Translations under genes and position numbers: made by a program
In this document: positions 42,895 through 55,520 of the stretch, in pieces
Layout: every line of letters begins with the position of its first letter
How positions within the stretch are numbered: the stretch's first letter is position 1
Notes under the pieces: generated by a model
Told to the model about the DNA's origin: nothing
Seen by the model: the letters and a program-made list of their open reading frames with translations, nothing else
Databases searched by the model: none
Assembly: GCA_003439945.1 (NCBI GenBank)
Contig: QVRM01006598.1
Span: 62,001-126,000 of the forward strand
DNA: 64,000 nucleotides
Direction: 5' to 3'
Source: Dermanyssus gallinae
Taxonomy: Eukaryota; Arthropoda; Arachnida; Mesostigmata; Dermanyssidae

Positions 42895-45645
42895 CAACCC
42901 ATCAGCCTCAATAGCCATGACTCTCTCGGCCTTGATCTGACCCCTGGACCGTCAACGTATAGTTTCGTTTCTTGCACTTCGTTTAACGCTGCTCGTATAA
43001 TAAAACAGTTTGCCTGTGATTCGCTTCTTCAGTACTGCCTAATGCACTCTCCGAACATTCTATGCATTTCTGAAACTTGGGCGTCCGCAGAAAATATATC
43101 ATCGGCAGAGCTGTCACTGGGAGGCCGTTACTCCGTATTTCGTAAGGACCGTATGGGCCGCTGTGGAGGCGGAGTATGTATACTTTGCAAGCCTGAGCTG
43201 GGATGCTGCGACATCGATATCGGCGATACTTGTGCTGAGGTTGTCGCCATCGACGTGCTACGTGGGACCGATCAATGCCATCGGGTAGTATGTGCCTATT
43301 TTTCTCCAACCGGTTCCTCTGCGGAGCTAGCGCAACGAATGCGCATATTATGTGGCGTGTTGGATGGTTTAGTTCAAGTAAGCTGGCCCGTCATTTTGAC
43401 CGGTGACTACAATCAGCCTGAAATAGACTGGACCACAGGAGGCCTAAATTTTTCTGCGGAAACTAAGGAATACATCTTCAGCTCCTTCTGTTGTTCTGCT
43501 GGACTTGTACAACTTGTTACGGTCCCCACCCGGGGACAGAACATACTGGATTTGCTACTGACAGATAATGAAGAATTAATTACTGATATTACTGTCGGTA
43601 AATCTCCAGTAAAGTCCGACCATCTGGCTGTATTATTCAAAATATTCGCAAAAAGACAAGAACCTAACGAAGATCCATCTTTAAACTTCTATAAAGCTGA
43701 TTATAATGCAATGGCTGCCACCCTTACAACCACCAATTGGCGTCTCTTTTTTGCACAATGCCAATCAGTGGAAGCCCAGTACTGTTTTTTCTTAAACATC
43801 ATGTCCGTCCTTGTAGAAGATTATACTCCGAAGATGATGCAACGATCATCCCCACTACAATATTTTATGGACAGAGCTACTCGAAAACTGAATAGTAGTT
43901 CACCCTCCTCTCAAAGGCACAAACGCCTCTCGCGTAATTTGGCACGTACAGCATTGCGTTGTCGGCGCTTGGAGGAAAGTAATCTGAATATCCGCGATGC
44001 AAGGGACTTCTTTCGATATGCAGGCCGGCGTCTTAAACTACAGTCCGGAGTAGCGCCGCTTATACATGAAAAAGGCACCGCAGTCGATGATGGAGACAAG
44101 GCCGAGGTTCTGCTGAGCTACTTCAAAAGTGTCTACATACAGCCTCAGAACGTCTCCATCACGAGAACCAAGCAAACGGCACACACACTCAACGACATAG
44201 AATTTCATCCTTTCATTGTGCTCGAAAAACTTCGAAATCTGCAACGCAAAAGCACATCTACGCCTGATAGGCTACCACCTATTATATTCAAAGAACTGGC
44301 CGAGTTTCTAGCCGAGCCGCTGGCAATAATTTTCACCCGGTCCTTTGAAGATGGCGAAGTTCCCACCGTCTTCCTTGAATCCATTGTCACACCTGTGCAC
44401 AAGAAGGGCTCTAGAGCAACTGCTGAGAACTACCGACCCATTGCCCAGTGTGTCATCCCCTGTTTAATCATGGAAAAAATAGTTGTTGATTGCATCTATA
44501 ATTTCTTATCGTCTAACCAACTTTTAGACAACCAGCAACACGGATTTACTAAGGGGCGATCGACAGCAACCCAATTATTGGAGGTCTCTCATGACTGGGC
44601 CCTGGCGCGAAATCACGGATCTCCGCTCCACATCGTTTACTTTGACTTTTCGCGTGCTTTTGATCGGGTCGACCACTAAATTTTACTAAGCAAGATGGAA
44701 TCGCTAGGCATCGGACCTAGGGTTCGAAATTGGTGCCAAGCCTATCTCACTGGCAGGAGCTTTAGGGTCAAGATAAAAAGTGCTTTGTCTGGTACTGCTC
44801 CATGTCCGTCTGGAGTCCCACAGGGTTCCTGCCTAGGGCCGCTTTTGTATGCAATTTTTGCTCAAGACCTTAAACTCGTCCTTGGCAGGCTCGACGTGAT
44901 CTACAAGTTTTATGCCGACGATCTAAAGATATACATTGAAGTTAAAGACGACAAAAACAAGGCCGAGTTACAGAAGGCAATTGATGCCGTGCTACTATGG
45001 GCCCATTTGAATAGAATGGAAATATCCACTTCTAAATGCGCCGTGCTGAAAACAGTCAAGGACGACACTTTATATTTTATGAACGGCCATAGTATACCTG
45101 AAGTGTCAACATACAAAGACCTAGGTGTAACATTTGATTGCCAAATGAAGTATACTTCTCATATCGCCGAAGTTGTAAAATCTGCGTCTCGGCTGTGCAA
45201 TCTCATTCTTAGGGCGTTTATCGGGCATGACCCAGCAATGTACATAAAACTGTATAATACGCTTGTTGTACCAAAGTGGACATATTGTTCACACGTGTGG
45301 ACGCCTTTTTATAGAAAAGATGTAGAACTGCTTCAGCGAGTGCAGGATAAATTTGTCAAACGAGTCGCATGGCGCTGCAATGTTAGACGCGAGAGTCTCG
45401 TACTCCCAACCGTGAGCGAGTACCAAATGCAAGTTGACGTGACATTTTTTAAACAACTAATCCGAAGTAATACATTTAGTACATTTTTCACATTACGTCC
45501 AAATAATCTACGTAGTGGTGTCTCAATTACTCCACCGGAAGTTGCTAATGTCGAAGTTGTGAATAAGGCGTTTGCATGGAGAGTTTCGCGACGTGCCCAT
45601 GAGTGTAAAGACTACCATGTGATTTTAACACCCCTTTTTCAATAA
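42895..45645 (+). pseudogene. CR1-type ORF2, endonuclease and reverse transcriptase, one nonsense codon
   Basis: The frame is open directly after the ORF1 stop and is the same frame. Conserved sequence FVSCTSFNAARIIKQF starts near 42964, before the first ATG at 43042. Endonuclease motifs: ILCISETWAS, GDYNQPEIDW (about 43402) and SDHLAV (about 43616). RT: AENYRPIAQC, QQHGFTKGRSTATQL, motif A YFDFSRAFDRVDH (about 44638), motif B SGVPQGSCLGPLLY, and motif C FYADD (YADD at 44911-44922), all intact. After RT come YKDLGVTFD and a C-terminal NNLRSGVS... FAWRVSRRAH segment. A TAA at 44677-44679 directly follows motif A and is the only break in 917 codons. Apart from that stop the catalytic residues are present. 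Confidence 0.85.
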
Positions 45646-45673
45646 AGGAGACTTTGTATTGTATTGTATTGTA

Positions 45674-47663
45674 ACTAACGATTCGCATTCTGGAAAGATT
45701 CCCTAGCTGACAACGGCTGACCTCATATCGTGCGGCTTCATCAGATCGATTACGGCTTGACTGGTAATGAATCCATGCTTTATTAAAATGTATGTATTTT
45801 CTGCTTGTGTGCACTCCATAAATTCTAAAATGTCAGGCAAGCCCCAGCCGGTGAGATTGTTATGTCATTTAACGTAAAGGAAGCTTCTTTACGTAGCGCT
45901 GGCCACCCCTCTGGCACGCCAGCTGTGTTTACAATGCCCCATAGAATTTTATACCCAATACAGGTTTAGATCAATGTCAATACAGGCTAGGTTATCTCCA
46001 GCACTAGCCAGCACGTAGTGATGTTTAAACGACACAGGGTACGCCGAATATCTAACATAAACGCAAAAGCCACACGCCAATGAGCACGCTGTAGACAAAT
46101 GAAAAATCTAGCCATAGATATGGCGCAATATTAGCAAGAAAAATATATAGCATTGAACATCAATGGCACCGCAGGTATAAACCTGAGTGCCTGTCTGGCG
46201 CCCGTACTTCTCAGTAGGCCGCACAGCGAAACGGAGTCGCCACGGCATTTGGCACTGCTGTACGAAGCGGAATAAAAGTGCGCTGGGTAGCCTCTTAAAG
46301 CTTTACGGGCAGTTTACATTAACTAGCTAGCTAATTGTTGTTGATCTCACATTGTGATTGAGCTCATCGTTTCGAAATAGAGAGTGAGTCTGAAGGCGGG
46401 CGGACAACTCTCCAGGACAAAAAAAGTGACGAGAGGCTTTTGTTCACGCACGCGACATGTGAAGTGTCATGGCGTACCATTGATAGGACTGTTCACAAGG
46501 ACCATCAGTCTTAAACATAAAAGTCAGACAGAGTCTCGCTCAGGCCAATAGAGCAAACAGACTTGCTCAATTTTGGATGCTCCTGGATTCCCTTAAGCAC
46601 AAAATAGCTAACCGAATTTAATTCCTTTTCGACGCAAAATTCAATTAAAAAAGTAAACGTTGATCGGATACTGCTAGTGGTTTCCCTGCAAATCGCAAGA
46701 TTTCTGGCTAGCCAAATGCCTCGTCATCTAATTAGAAATGCGCATGAATGGATTAACGAGATTCCCACTGTCCCTATCTACTGTCTAGCGAAACCACAGC
46801 GAAGGGAACGGGCTTAGATTGAACGGCGGGGGAAGAAGACCCTGTTGAGCTTGACTCTAGTCTGACTTTGTGAAGCAACATAGAAGACGTAGCATAAGTG
46901 GGAGACTTGTCATCAATGAAATACCACTACTCCTATTGTTTCTTTACTTACTCAATTAAGTAAAAATGGTCTTGCCATGTTTTAGACAAAAGCAGCATTG
47001 AGTCTGTTGTCTACTGAAGAAGACGTAATGGCACCATACGTTTTTAAACTCGACTTTGCTTAGATATAGTCACCCTTAATAGCTCGGTTATTAATAATAT
47101 ATATTTTGTTTTTATTTCGGAATTATTAATTACACGCTTTAGCGTAGTGGGTAGTAGCACCGCAGTGTTCTCTCTATGAGTAACAACTTTTAAACAAATA
47201 TTCAGTTTGTTCGGCTAGAAAATCTTCTTTCGTGTGCACCATTCAAATTGTAGACAGATAAATAGGTAAATAGACACAACGTATTTAAGTACAATTTCTA
47301 AGGTGCAATAAGACGCTTTGGCTATTCGATTCTCGGTTGTCGCCGACGACCAAAAACAATTTGACGCCAGCATCAAGCTGCCTATTCGACTAACGTCTTC
47401 GACGGCATAGCGCGTCATTTTCTCAGATACAACCGTGTGCAAACACCCGCTAGGGAGCTATTCGATTTGCAAGTCTATTTCACATGATTTCCCTAAAGCG
47501 CCTAGGGGGCATATATTTGAATAGCAAACAAGCAATGTCTTGTACTGCACGCAGTGCCATAGTCTTCACACATGTCCTGGGCATGTAGCCTTGGACACAT
47601 TTGGCAAGCCGTGACAAGCCAAGATACCACGACGCTCAGAATCCAACGCCAAAATCAGATTTT
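45674..47663. other. No supported gene
   Basis: No frame above 75 codons with any motif; no clear repeat. Confidence 0.45.
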
Positions 47664-47713
47664 ATCGAATGCAACGGCGTTGACCTGAAATAATCGACAC
47701 CGTTGCATTCGAT
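47664..47713. repeat. Hairpin with a perfect 14-bp stem
   Basis: ATCGAATGCAACGG (47664-47677) and CCGTTGCATTCGAT (47700-47713) are exact reverse complements around a 22-base loop. Confidence 0.85.
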
Positions 47714-48240
47714 AGATCCATAAAAACGCCCTTCGGGAGCGTATGCCTTTGCAATAGCTCGAATGTTTTGGTCGTTTCGTTTCACAGACCCGCAGGACCT
47801 TCGAAGATTTCTAGCCTTATCCAGCTCTCTGAATGGCTCCTGTATGACCGGTGCTCAATCGTGGCTTGGCTGGTCTTCGACCTGGCGGCGAATACGACAG
47901 ACGTCTGCTCATAACGTTTTTCGAAGTTTGACCACACCAAAAAAGCCGTTCGTGTAGCGCGTACTGGTGACTAACACAGCGCCGATACAGGTGTATCAAA
48001 CTGATTTTCTACAAATGTCAGAGTGTAAGTTACACCTAAATCATGTGCCGTTTTGCGCATTTGTACCACATTCTTATCATAAAAGTACCACTTTATTTTC
48101 TTTTCTTTCTTTTTGCCACTTTTTTACAGCTTTTTTGTAAGGCTACCAACCAAATTGAAAAGCCTTGCTTAAAAAAAGCTGAACAAGAGATTTCCACTCC
48201 TCGTTTAAAGAACGAGTGGTAACGTTTGAACTTTCATCTC

Positions 48241-48681
48241 AATTTGAAAATCACCCTAGATAATTATGAGTGTTATAGAAACTGTATATAACTGTTTTTC
48301 CGTCAAAAAGTGACTGTGCATTGTTACTACCAGTAGGACTAGTAGAGAAAAAGTAAAAAGTGCCAGGACACGCTGAACAGATGACTGAACATTCTCCTTT
48401 GACAAAATGTGGACATACGTAGTAGGAGTGTTGGTTAACAGTTGACCGCAAGCTTATATTAGTAACATTAAAAAAACTAGTCCTAATTTGAAAATTACTT
48501 TATATAATTTTTAGTGTTGTAGGGACTATATATATAAACGTTTGCGCGTCAAAAAGTTACTGGGTATTGTTACTACCAATTGGACTAAAAGCAGAGAGTA
48601 CCAGGACAATCTGAACACTCACCTTTGGGGAGTGTGGGCATATATAGTAGGAATCTTGTTTAACGGTCGACCAAAAAGCTT
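48241..48681. repeat. Diverged tandem duplication, period about 244 bp
   Basis: AATTTGAAAATCACCCTAGA at 48241 corresponds to AATTTGAAAATTACTTTATA at 48485. The order of shared blocks continues: CGTCAAAAAGT, ATTGTTACTACCA, TGCCAGGACA/TACCAGGACA, then TTAACAGTTGACC/TTAACGGTCGACC. Identity by eye is about three quarters. The unit has no coding frame. Confidence 0.8.
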
Positions 48682-48786
48682 GAGCGGCTTTGTTTGTCAT
48701 CATTTCGCTGACATGAGAAGCTACGATAATATGACGATATAGTATTCATTTAAATGCTAACTAGGCAGTTGCTTATCTTTGCTGCT

Positions 48787-48788
<2 letters not shown>

Positions 48789-48835
<47 letters not shown>
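48789..48835. repeat. (ATT)n microsatellite
   Basis: About 15 uninterrupted ATT triplets. Confidence 0.97.
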
Positions 48836-49007
48836 GTATCCTGTAAGTATTATGAAATTCAGGTGGCACTACTATTTTTAGTTTCTTAAAGTTTTGCTTA
48901 AAACTGTTGGACGGCCAGTGTATTTTGGAGGTATCGAGGAGCAACGTGTTAAATGATTTGCAGCATACTTAGCACAGATAGCGGCTAATGGTTCATTGAT
49001 GAATGTC

Positions 49008-49010
<3 letters not shown>

Positions 49011-49101
<91 letters not shown>
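49011..49101. repeat. Longest (TA)n microsatellite, 91 bp
   Basis: Perfect TA run. Confidence 0.97.
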
Positions 49102-49104
<3 letters not shown>

Positions 49105-49404
49105 AACGGTAAAGCTAGTACTTTCTGGTGACACTCTACAGGGACCCCTTCTAAAGTTCACTACCGGAGTGTTGATGGTCTAGGTCGTTGTGGTCGAGGA
49201 TGTTGTTTTCGCTTTCAATCCGTTTCCAGGCAGGTTGCACAACGTAGCAATACCTAAAAACAATATGTTTGCATATGTTTTCCTTAGTCGGCATCTGCGA
49301 CAGCCATCCCAATCTCCTGCCATTTCGCGTTGTTTATCGGTGTTGATGGTGGTGCTTGCTCTACATGCATGCACGTATATGTATATATTTATATATGCAT
49401 GCAT

Positions 49405-49505
49405 GCAGTAGCTGGGCTCTGAACCGAGGCAGCACATTGGGAGCTACACAAGATATGGCCATTTTTCTCGTACGCCACGATACCGCCTGAGTTATAGATG
49501 GCTCG
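49405..49505 (-). mobile_element. Possible tRNA-derived SINE head
   Basis: On the minus strand an A-box-like TAACTCAGGCGGTA (49481-49494; one base from the common TAGCTCAGGCGGTA) is followed about 58 bases later by a B-box-like GGTTCAGAGCC (49415-49425), with a weak T-arm. The body past the B box runs into a (GCAT)/(TATA)-rich stretch. It differs from the other SINEs in the window. It could be a decayed tRNA pseudogene. Confidence 0.4.
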
Positions 49506-50105
49506 GGACACTGGCTGGCCGAAGTTTTCCCACGTCGCTACGTGCTACTGGAATCTGCCTTGTTCACCTGTTGGCGAGGCCAGGCGTTGTTTGCAGGACG
49601 GGCCAAGTCAGGTCGCGCCACGCCGTGTCGGGTAGAAGAGCGCCACAGTCTCAGAGTGCCGGGAGGGCTGTTAGCGTGCAATAAGTTTGTGGGGTCTGGC
49701 CACGACTCAACCCCACACCCCCCGCAGAAGAGGCAAGTTGGTGGCAGAGCTTCGAAAGTGACGGCCATGCTTTGACATAAGCAGACACAGCCGTCTCCTC
49801 GACCTGCTGTTCTGCCCCGTTTGGGCCCATTTCAAGCCAAATGTTGTCATGACGTCAAACCCTGACCTTAGTGCATTTGGCACTCCACGTTTGCCGGGGA
49901 AAACGAAAAAGTGGTTACTGTCTAGAGTACGCACGCTTTGTAGCCACTAAGTGCTGTGTTTCCTCGCATCGAGATTAGGTTTGATATTATAGCGGCAAAA
50001 ATTGCTGACAAAACGAACGAGAGATCAAAGGCGAGACTCCGCTCGTCAATAGCATTCCGAACGGCAATTCCCTTATAAAGATTTCAGAAAGAAAGAAAAC
50101 TAGAA

Positions 50106-50154
<49 letters not shown>

Positions 50155-51373
50155 CAAGTATTTGTGCAGCTCCGAAAAAATCTGCTGCCTAACAGACATG
50201 TACTAGATGGAAAACTCGGAAGGCAGCGGGAATGTTTTCAACGTCCTACAACATGCCAAAACCACTTGCGTGACGGTATGTGGGCCACGGGAGGCCCGTC
50301 GCGATCATCGCAGCGACTAATATGGTAGAAAAACTGAAGGGTAACCTGACATCGTGTCAAACGCAACCACAATGTTTAGGGGCTCTACGGTGCTTCGGTT
50401 TCAGTAGATCGTCCGTCCGCGAAATCATGCCAGCCCCACATACCCAGATGCCATGACCGGTTTTTCTTAGCGTTTTGCCTCTCGTAGCTTGACGAGGCAC
50501 GTCACTGCGACACAACATCTAGACACGGTTCCCGACCAGCCTGTTAGGCCTGGAATGCCCCAGCAACTCTGATAGACGACATAGAATTTACGCGTTCAAG
50601 CATACCAATTTAGCTCGGATTGTTCCCAAGGCAGCGCGTGTGGCAGGATGCGCACGGCTGCCAAGTTAACGTGCTAAATGACGTTATCACTGTAAAGGAC
50701 GTGGCAGCCTGGTACGCTTTCTTCTTTGCGTTCGTCCCCTAGTCGTTTTACGTTTGCCGTCCGACAGGAATTTCCGATTCACGCTAGTTATACAGCTTCA
50801 TCCGCTCCAATATCTAGGAGTTCTCTAACGGTTAAAAGCTAAGCAGGTTTTCTCAGCACTCGGTACTTGGTCACATTGTCGACATTCAAGGGCCGAGGCC
50901 GAGCTGGCCTGCGGCGTCATCACGAAGCCGTCGGACGGCTATGTCTCCGCGGCCGCAAAACTCAGTTTCCCGTCATAGAGGAAGTTCGGACTCCGACTAG
51001 GTTAAACAGTATCGCGAAAAGCACTCGCCTTGCCCAGCCGGCTTACATTGGGCTGACTCCCCCCCCCCCCCCTTCCTTGTACCAGTGTATACTGGGACAG
51101 CGATATATACAGCCCATGAATGACGTCAAAAGAAGAGATCTACTATATGAGGCATGCTGCTCACCGACACGCTCTGTAGGGCCGGATCCCTCTAGAACTA
51201 ATTGCCATTTTTTTCAGGACAAGACTGTGTGCACGAAAGAAGATGAACAGCTCCTTCCAGAAATTACATGTTCTTTTGCACTTTGTTATCCGACTGCATT
51301 GTATTTTGGTGGATTAACACAAGTGCCATCGATGACGCGGTTGGTCGGGCCATCAACTATTATCAATATATAT
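49506..51373. other. No supported gene; one TA tract
   Basis: TA run at 50109-50152 and poly(C) at 51060-51072. A 170-codon frame (50867-51379) has no motif and crosses the poly(C) run, so I do not call it a gene. Confidence 0.4.
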
Positions 51374-51483
51374 GTGTGACAGATTACTACTAACGAATGA
51401 ACACACGTCAAGCGGGATGACGATACGTACACTAAAACTGTATTTATTTTACAAAACAGTTTCAGAGTGGGTCTAAGACGTGT

Positions 51484-51523
<40 letters not shown>

Positions 51524-51676
51524 TGTGTGTGTGACAGATTACTACTGAAAAATGAACACACGTCAAGCGGGGTGACAATACGTAGACTAAAACTGTATTT
51601 ATTTTACCAAACAGTTCCAGAGTGGGTCTCACACGCATAACAGAGTGTTTCAGAGTGGGTCTCGCACGCTTCTTAC
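51374..51676. repeat. 114-bp direct repeat separated by a TA tract, plus a partial third copy
   Basis: Copy A is 51374-51487 and copy B 51529-51642, both starting GTGTGACAGATTACTACT and ending in GTAACA or ATAACA; the TA run 51487-51517 lies between them. The tail (TTTCAGAGTGGGTCTCGCACG) occurs a third time at 51649-51670. The units start TG and end CA, as LTRs do, but 114 bp is short and no PBS follows, so a very small LTR element is only one option; a TA-mediated duplication is the simpler one. Confidence 0.75.
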
Positions 51677-54135
51677 AGCTCGCTCAAACGCTCAAACACG
51701 TTTCCTTTATTTGGTCGCGTGGTCTCCATCTCGTGGGCAAGACACGGTCTTAAAGTAGGGCAATTCTAGGTGTCTAGCTTGATACCAGACCGCTCCAATA
51801 AACGCAGTTCTAAGCATTTTATTTCGTATCAGAGCGCTCCAACAAGCGGTCGAACCAATGAATATTGAGGCATTCACAACAATATATATATACTTCGCGC
51901 TTTTAAAGGAGGGCAATCGCCAAACAACTCATGAACTGGCCAAAATAAATTGACTGTAATTCGATGAACAATCTCCAACCACCTTCAATCAATTGGATTT
52001 ACGCAAAAACTCGAAGCTTGGGCACCTCCAGATCTTAGCGAAGAAAACAAAGAAAAACGCCTTTAAATTGCAACTGAACATCTCGCCCGCCGTCGAGCAA
52101 CACGCAAACACAAACAGTGTTTTCTGTACCGAATTGTCCCGAGAGATGAGAAATATTGCCTTTACGTCGATATGTAGCAGAGAAATGAGTGGGTGGCTTT
52201 AGGAGATACGCCGAACGCAAGAATCACGCTTGACTGAGAAGGAATGATGCAATGGGAAATACCAAAAAAAACAAAACGCCACGGTTAACAAGCTCAACTG
52301 GAACTCAACAGATGAGTTGTTCAACTGAACCGCACAAGTGAGGCTATTCGACTGAAAAGAGCCGATCGACACGGCCAAACAATACTGCTTCACGACAACG
52401 GTCTTATGTCTGCACAGGTCTGGCATAGGCTTCTGTTGCGCTGCCCCCCGCAATTTCGATGTTTTGTTTTGTTGCCTTGTCGTTTTCAAACCAAGGCAAA
52501 GTCGTGGTCGTCTGCCTTCTCTTCGGTTGTGGATTAGTTGTTTCTTCTATCGGTGTTGTTGTTATCGCAAATGGCGATGTCGCTGTGCCCCCATCTGATC
52601 GCCCCTTTCAAAACAATGCCGTTTAAGTTGCCACTGCCATTACCAAACTCCTCAGGTGGTTTGGTGACCTTACCGCCTTCTCCGCTGTTGGTCAGCCGTG
52701 CCTTCTTGTTCTTCCATGTTATCTACGTTCCGCCGCTTTCCTCCACGCCTATTTTGCCACTTGGCGTGGAGTTGAAATTCCTCGTAATTGTAAGGCGGGC
52801 AACAGACGACTCTTCCGGCAAGATTGCCTCAATTTTGGCAATCCGCTCCCGCAGTTCCGAGAGTGCTTACCACAATTTCACAACGTTCCGCTGTAGTTTA
52901 CTTAGTGGGCCGCTCAACGTCCCCTGGCTTTGTTTCTGTGGGTCACAGGCTCCACACGCAATTGAATGCGAAACCTTGGAGGGCACGAGGTTTAGACCGG
53001 TTTAGTTATATATATTTATATATATATATAAATTCACACAGGGGTGATAGTCTTTGAATGGTTACAATTGTTTGAGTTTGTGTAATTATGGTTTTTGTAT
53101 CATTAATTATTAATTTGCCGTCCGAAAAAGACGGCCCGTTAAAAAAAAAATATATATATATATATACATACATATTTGTACAAAGGTGCATGAACACAGT
53201 TCAATACTTATGAACATATATCTATCCATCGCTAAACAAGTATATTTAATATATAGAGTATACGAGAAGTATGGATTTTATATATATATATAGCCGTCGC
53301 GACAATCTACAGAGGGGTAAGTCCTCCACTATCGATATATATATTCACACACCCTTTAGCAGGGGGGCTTTATTGAGATCACAGAAGAAGGTTATTGCAA
53401 GTCGGTCTTCAGGTAGCGGGTTGTACATGGTTAAGCTTACGTACTAAACGCCATGCAAACAATTTGTTAACGATCGCCTTCCTGGCAATCATTTTGGCCT
53501 GGATATTGATTCTCGAGCGAGTGTTGCTAGTATTCATGTTAAAAAATCTCACTGCTTGCTCGCCTACTTAGGTCCTACAAGAGACGTAGAATATGGCAGA
53601 CAAGTGACGGGCCTCATAATTACTGGATTTAACAGGCGTGTACCCGTTTAGTTAAAGAGTTACAGTAAAATACGGGGGTGAGAGCACTAGTAAGCCGAGG
53701 CGCCAAGGGCTCAGTTAATGCATTGACGTAAAAGTTGCACGTAGAGCTTTCGTGCGTATCAAATCTGCTCTCCGACCTGTTGACACAAGCAGTGTGTTCG
53801 TCTACGTATAGGCATACACCGAGTGGAAGGAAGTCAGTCACGTGAGTGGTTTGACATATTGCTACTGTGTAAAAACATAAGCTATTCAGACCCTCATCAT
53901 CTCCTGAAAACATCCCGAGATAAGAGACTTCTATTTAGACACCGTCGTTTGTACCAACCGCTGATAGACTTGAAAAATCTTGTTTGCCAAGAAAAATAGA
54001 GATCCCATTGTAATAACGGCTAGACTTGAGACTCACTGCGCCCTTAGAAAGAACTTTACGTCTCTACGTGCCCAGCTGCCCCCGACCATCTGCCCCAACA
54101 CTTTATCGACGCATTTACAACGGTGAATAGCATAC
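51677..54135. other. No supported gene; short TA runs
   Basis: A 155-codon plus-strand frame (52538-53005) lacks motifs; on its minus strand ELRERIAKIEAILPEESS resembles a coiled-coil piece of a LINE ORF1, with stops. Short TA runs lie near 53010-53030, 53150-53165 and 53278-53291. Confidence 0.35.
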
Positions 54136-55520
54136 GTGGAGTTATACCAATATTATGTGAGTTATCGGACGAATACGAGTGTTGTTATCCCGATAGACAG
54201 GTACTCCATGCTCTCACCGCCTCTGTATACAACACTCTTTAACAAGTGCTTAGAAACAGGTGAAATTCCGGTAACCTGTCGAAATGCCTGTTTACCGCCA
54301 TTCTTGAAGGCAAAGGCGACCCACTCTGTCCATCCTCTTGGCGAGGCGTTCTACAAGATAATATTACGTCTTCTGGCGCGCCGACTCCGACCGTAAAGCT
54401 ACGCGGTCACCGTAAAGCACCAAGCTTTGTTTTCTGTATTTGCAAACTACAGTACGGCGTTTGACACTGCTTCCAAAAAGATTGTCATCGAGAAGCAAGC
54501 CGCTGCGGGCGTTTGCCTACGAGTTTGGCAGATACTGTAGCTGTCCTGAAAGCAAACTCGATCTAGATGACGGCATATAAAAACAAACCACCGGCTACCC
54601 CGAGGCGATAAGCTCAGTACGCTCCTATTCGGACTTAATCAATCACCACTATCCCAGTATTTGCACAACTTTCTATGCTAGTGGTATATAATACATAGAG
54701 TGTTAATGAATCTAAAAATAAGTCAAATCATACTGGAGACATACAGCCAAAGACAAAGGCTCTAAGGTTCACAGTCCAGGGCGCCTTTGCAAGAAAGTGC
54801 TGTGCTTGGCTTGGGTAGAATTCGTTTTGGAGTTTACATATATGGCAGTTAAATTGACGCCAAGCAGAACTTCGTTCACAATTCACATAGTTTAGCGAGA
54901 GCGACGTCCGGCGACTGTTCGTGCCGAAGGCAGTGGCACTCTTCCACATCAAGATTGTTTTACGGCTGATGCATAGTTTTGACAGGGTGTGGGGACGCCT
55001 CTCTCCGGCAAACGTTGGTTTGCTTGAAAGGGGTTTTACACGAAGCGAGTCCTTTGCATGCCAATAAGGCTACGCAGCCGCTCTGTGTTGTGCCTTATGT
55101 CAGGCTGTGCACCGGTTGTTGAGATAATTTGATTAAGGTGGAAGACGCCGCGTACAGCACTATTCCAAAGCTTTGTCTCAGAATGGGACAATAAAGTTGA
55201 ACAAGTTCGACGAGAGGTTGGAGACCTGGATACTTTCAGTACGACTTACTGTTGGTCTGCTTTTGCAAGTGACAATCGCTACGTCTATACCAGATACATA
55301 GTTTACGACTATCATAACCTGGTCTGTTCGAATACAAACTTCCACAAAGAGTACATGGACTGCGTCTGTCGACTATGCTCGCAGGCGTGCACGATGCATC
55401 ATGCGTCTGCCGGCCTAACCCTTGCGAAAAGACTACTGCACTGCCTCTCTGCCGGATTTCAGTTGGAGGGCAGCTGGCGATTGTATAAGTGTCAATATTA
55501 TATGCAAGCTCAGAAGTGAA
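54136..55520 (+). pseudogene. Heavily decayed LINE of the 32741 family
   Basis: Read across frames the plus strand gives, in order, LYTTLFNKCLETGEIPVTCR and ILRLLARRLRP (RT fingers; compare LFNRCLSEGALS at 32741), then VFANYSTAFDTASKKIVIEK (motif A), TGYPRGDKLSTLLFGL (motif B), ALFHIKIVLRL and VWGRLSPANVGLLERG (thumb-like), ALFQSFVSEWDNKVEQ, and finally YHNLVCSNTNFHKEYMDCVC, RLCSQACTMHH (about 55305-55400), the C-terminal Cys/His domain. Motif C is not readable. Many frameshifts and stops show an old copy. The terminal domain links this relic with the LINE at 32741 and the fragment at 5214-5497. Confidence 0.6.

Larger units (their letters stand above)
41831..45673 (+). mobile_element. CR1-type LINE, nearly intact
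   Basis: ORF1 with a PHD-like zinc finger and ORF2 with endonuclease and RT lie in tandem, followed by a very short 3' end: AATAAAGGAGACTTT and a (TTGTA)n tail at 45656-45673. A short pentamer-repeat tail without poly(A) is typical of CR1/L2-type elements. Only one frameshift in ORF1 and one stop in ORF2 interrupt the reading frames, so this is a young copy. The 5' boundary is not visible; the 5' UTR may begin anywhere from about 41400. Confidence 0.85.

Noticed and set aside
50823..50880. String resembling part of 5S rRNA (CTAAGCAG... GGTACTTGG)
   Set aside because: Only two short blocks match, the spacing and the internal Pol III boxes do not, and no full 120-base gene is present.
50867..51379. 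170-codon plus-strand frame
   Set aside because: Runs through a poly(C) tract and lacks motifs; no evidence that it is translated.
53116..53150. GCCGTC/GACGGC hairpin followed by an A run, like a bacterial terminator on the minus strand
   Set aside because: The genome context is eukaryotic and the A run is adjacent to a TA tract; no gene ends here.
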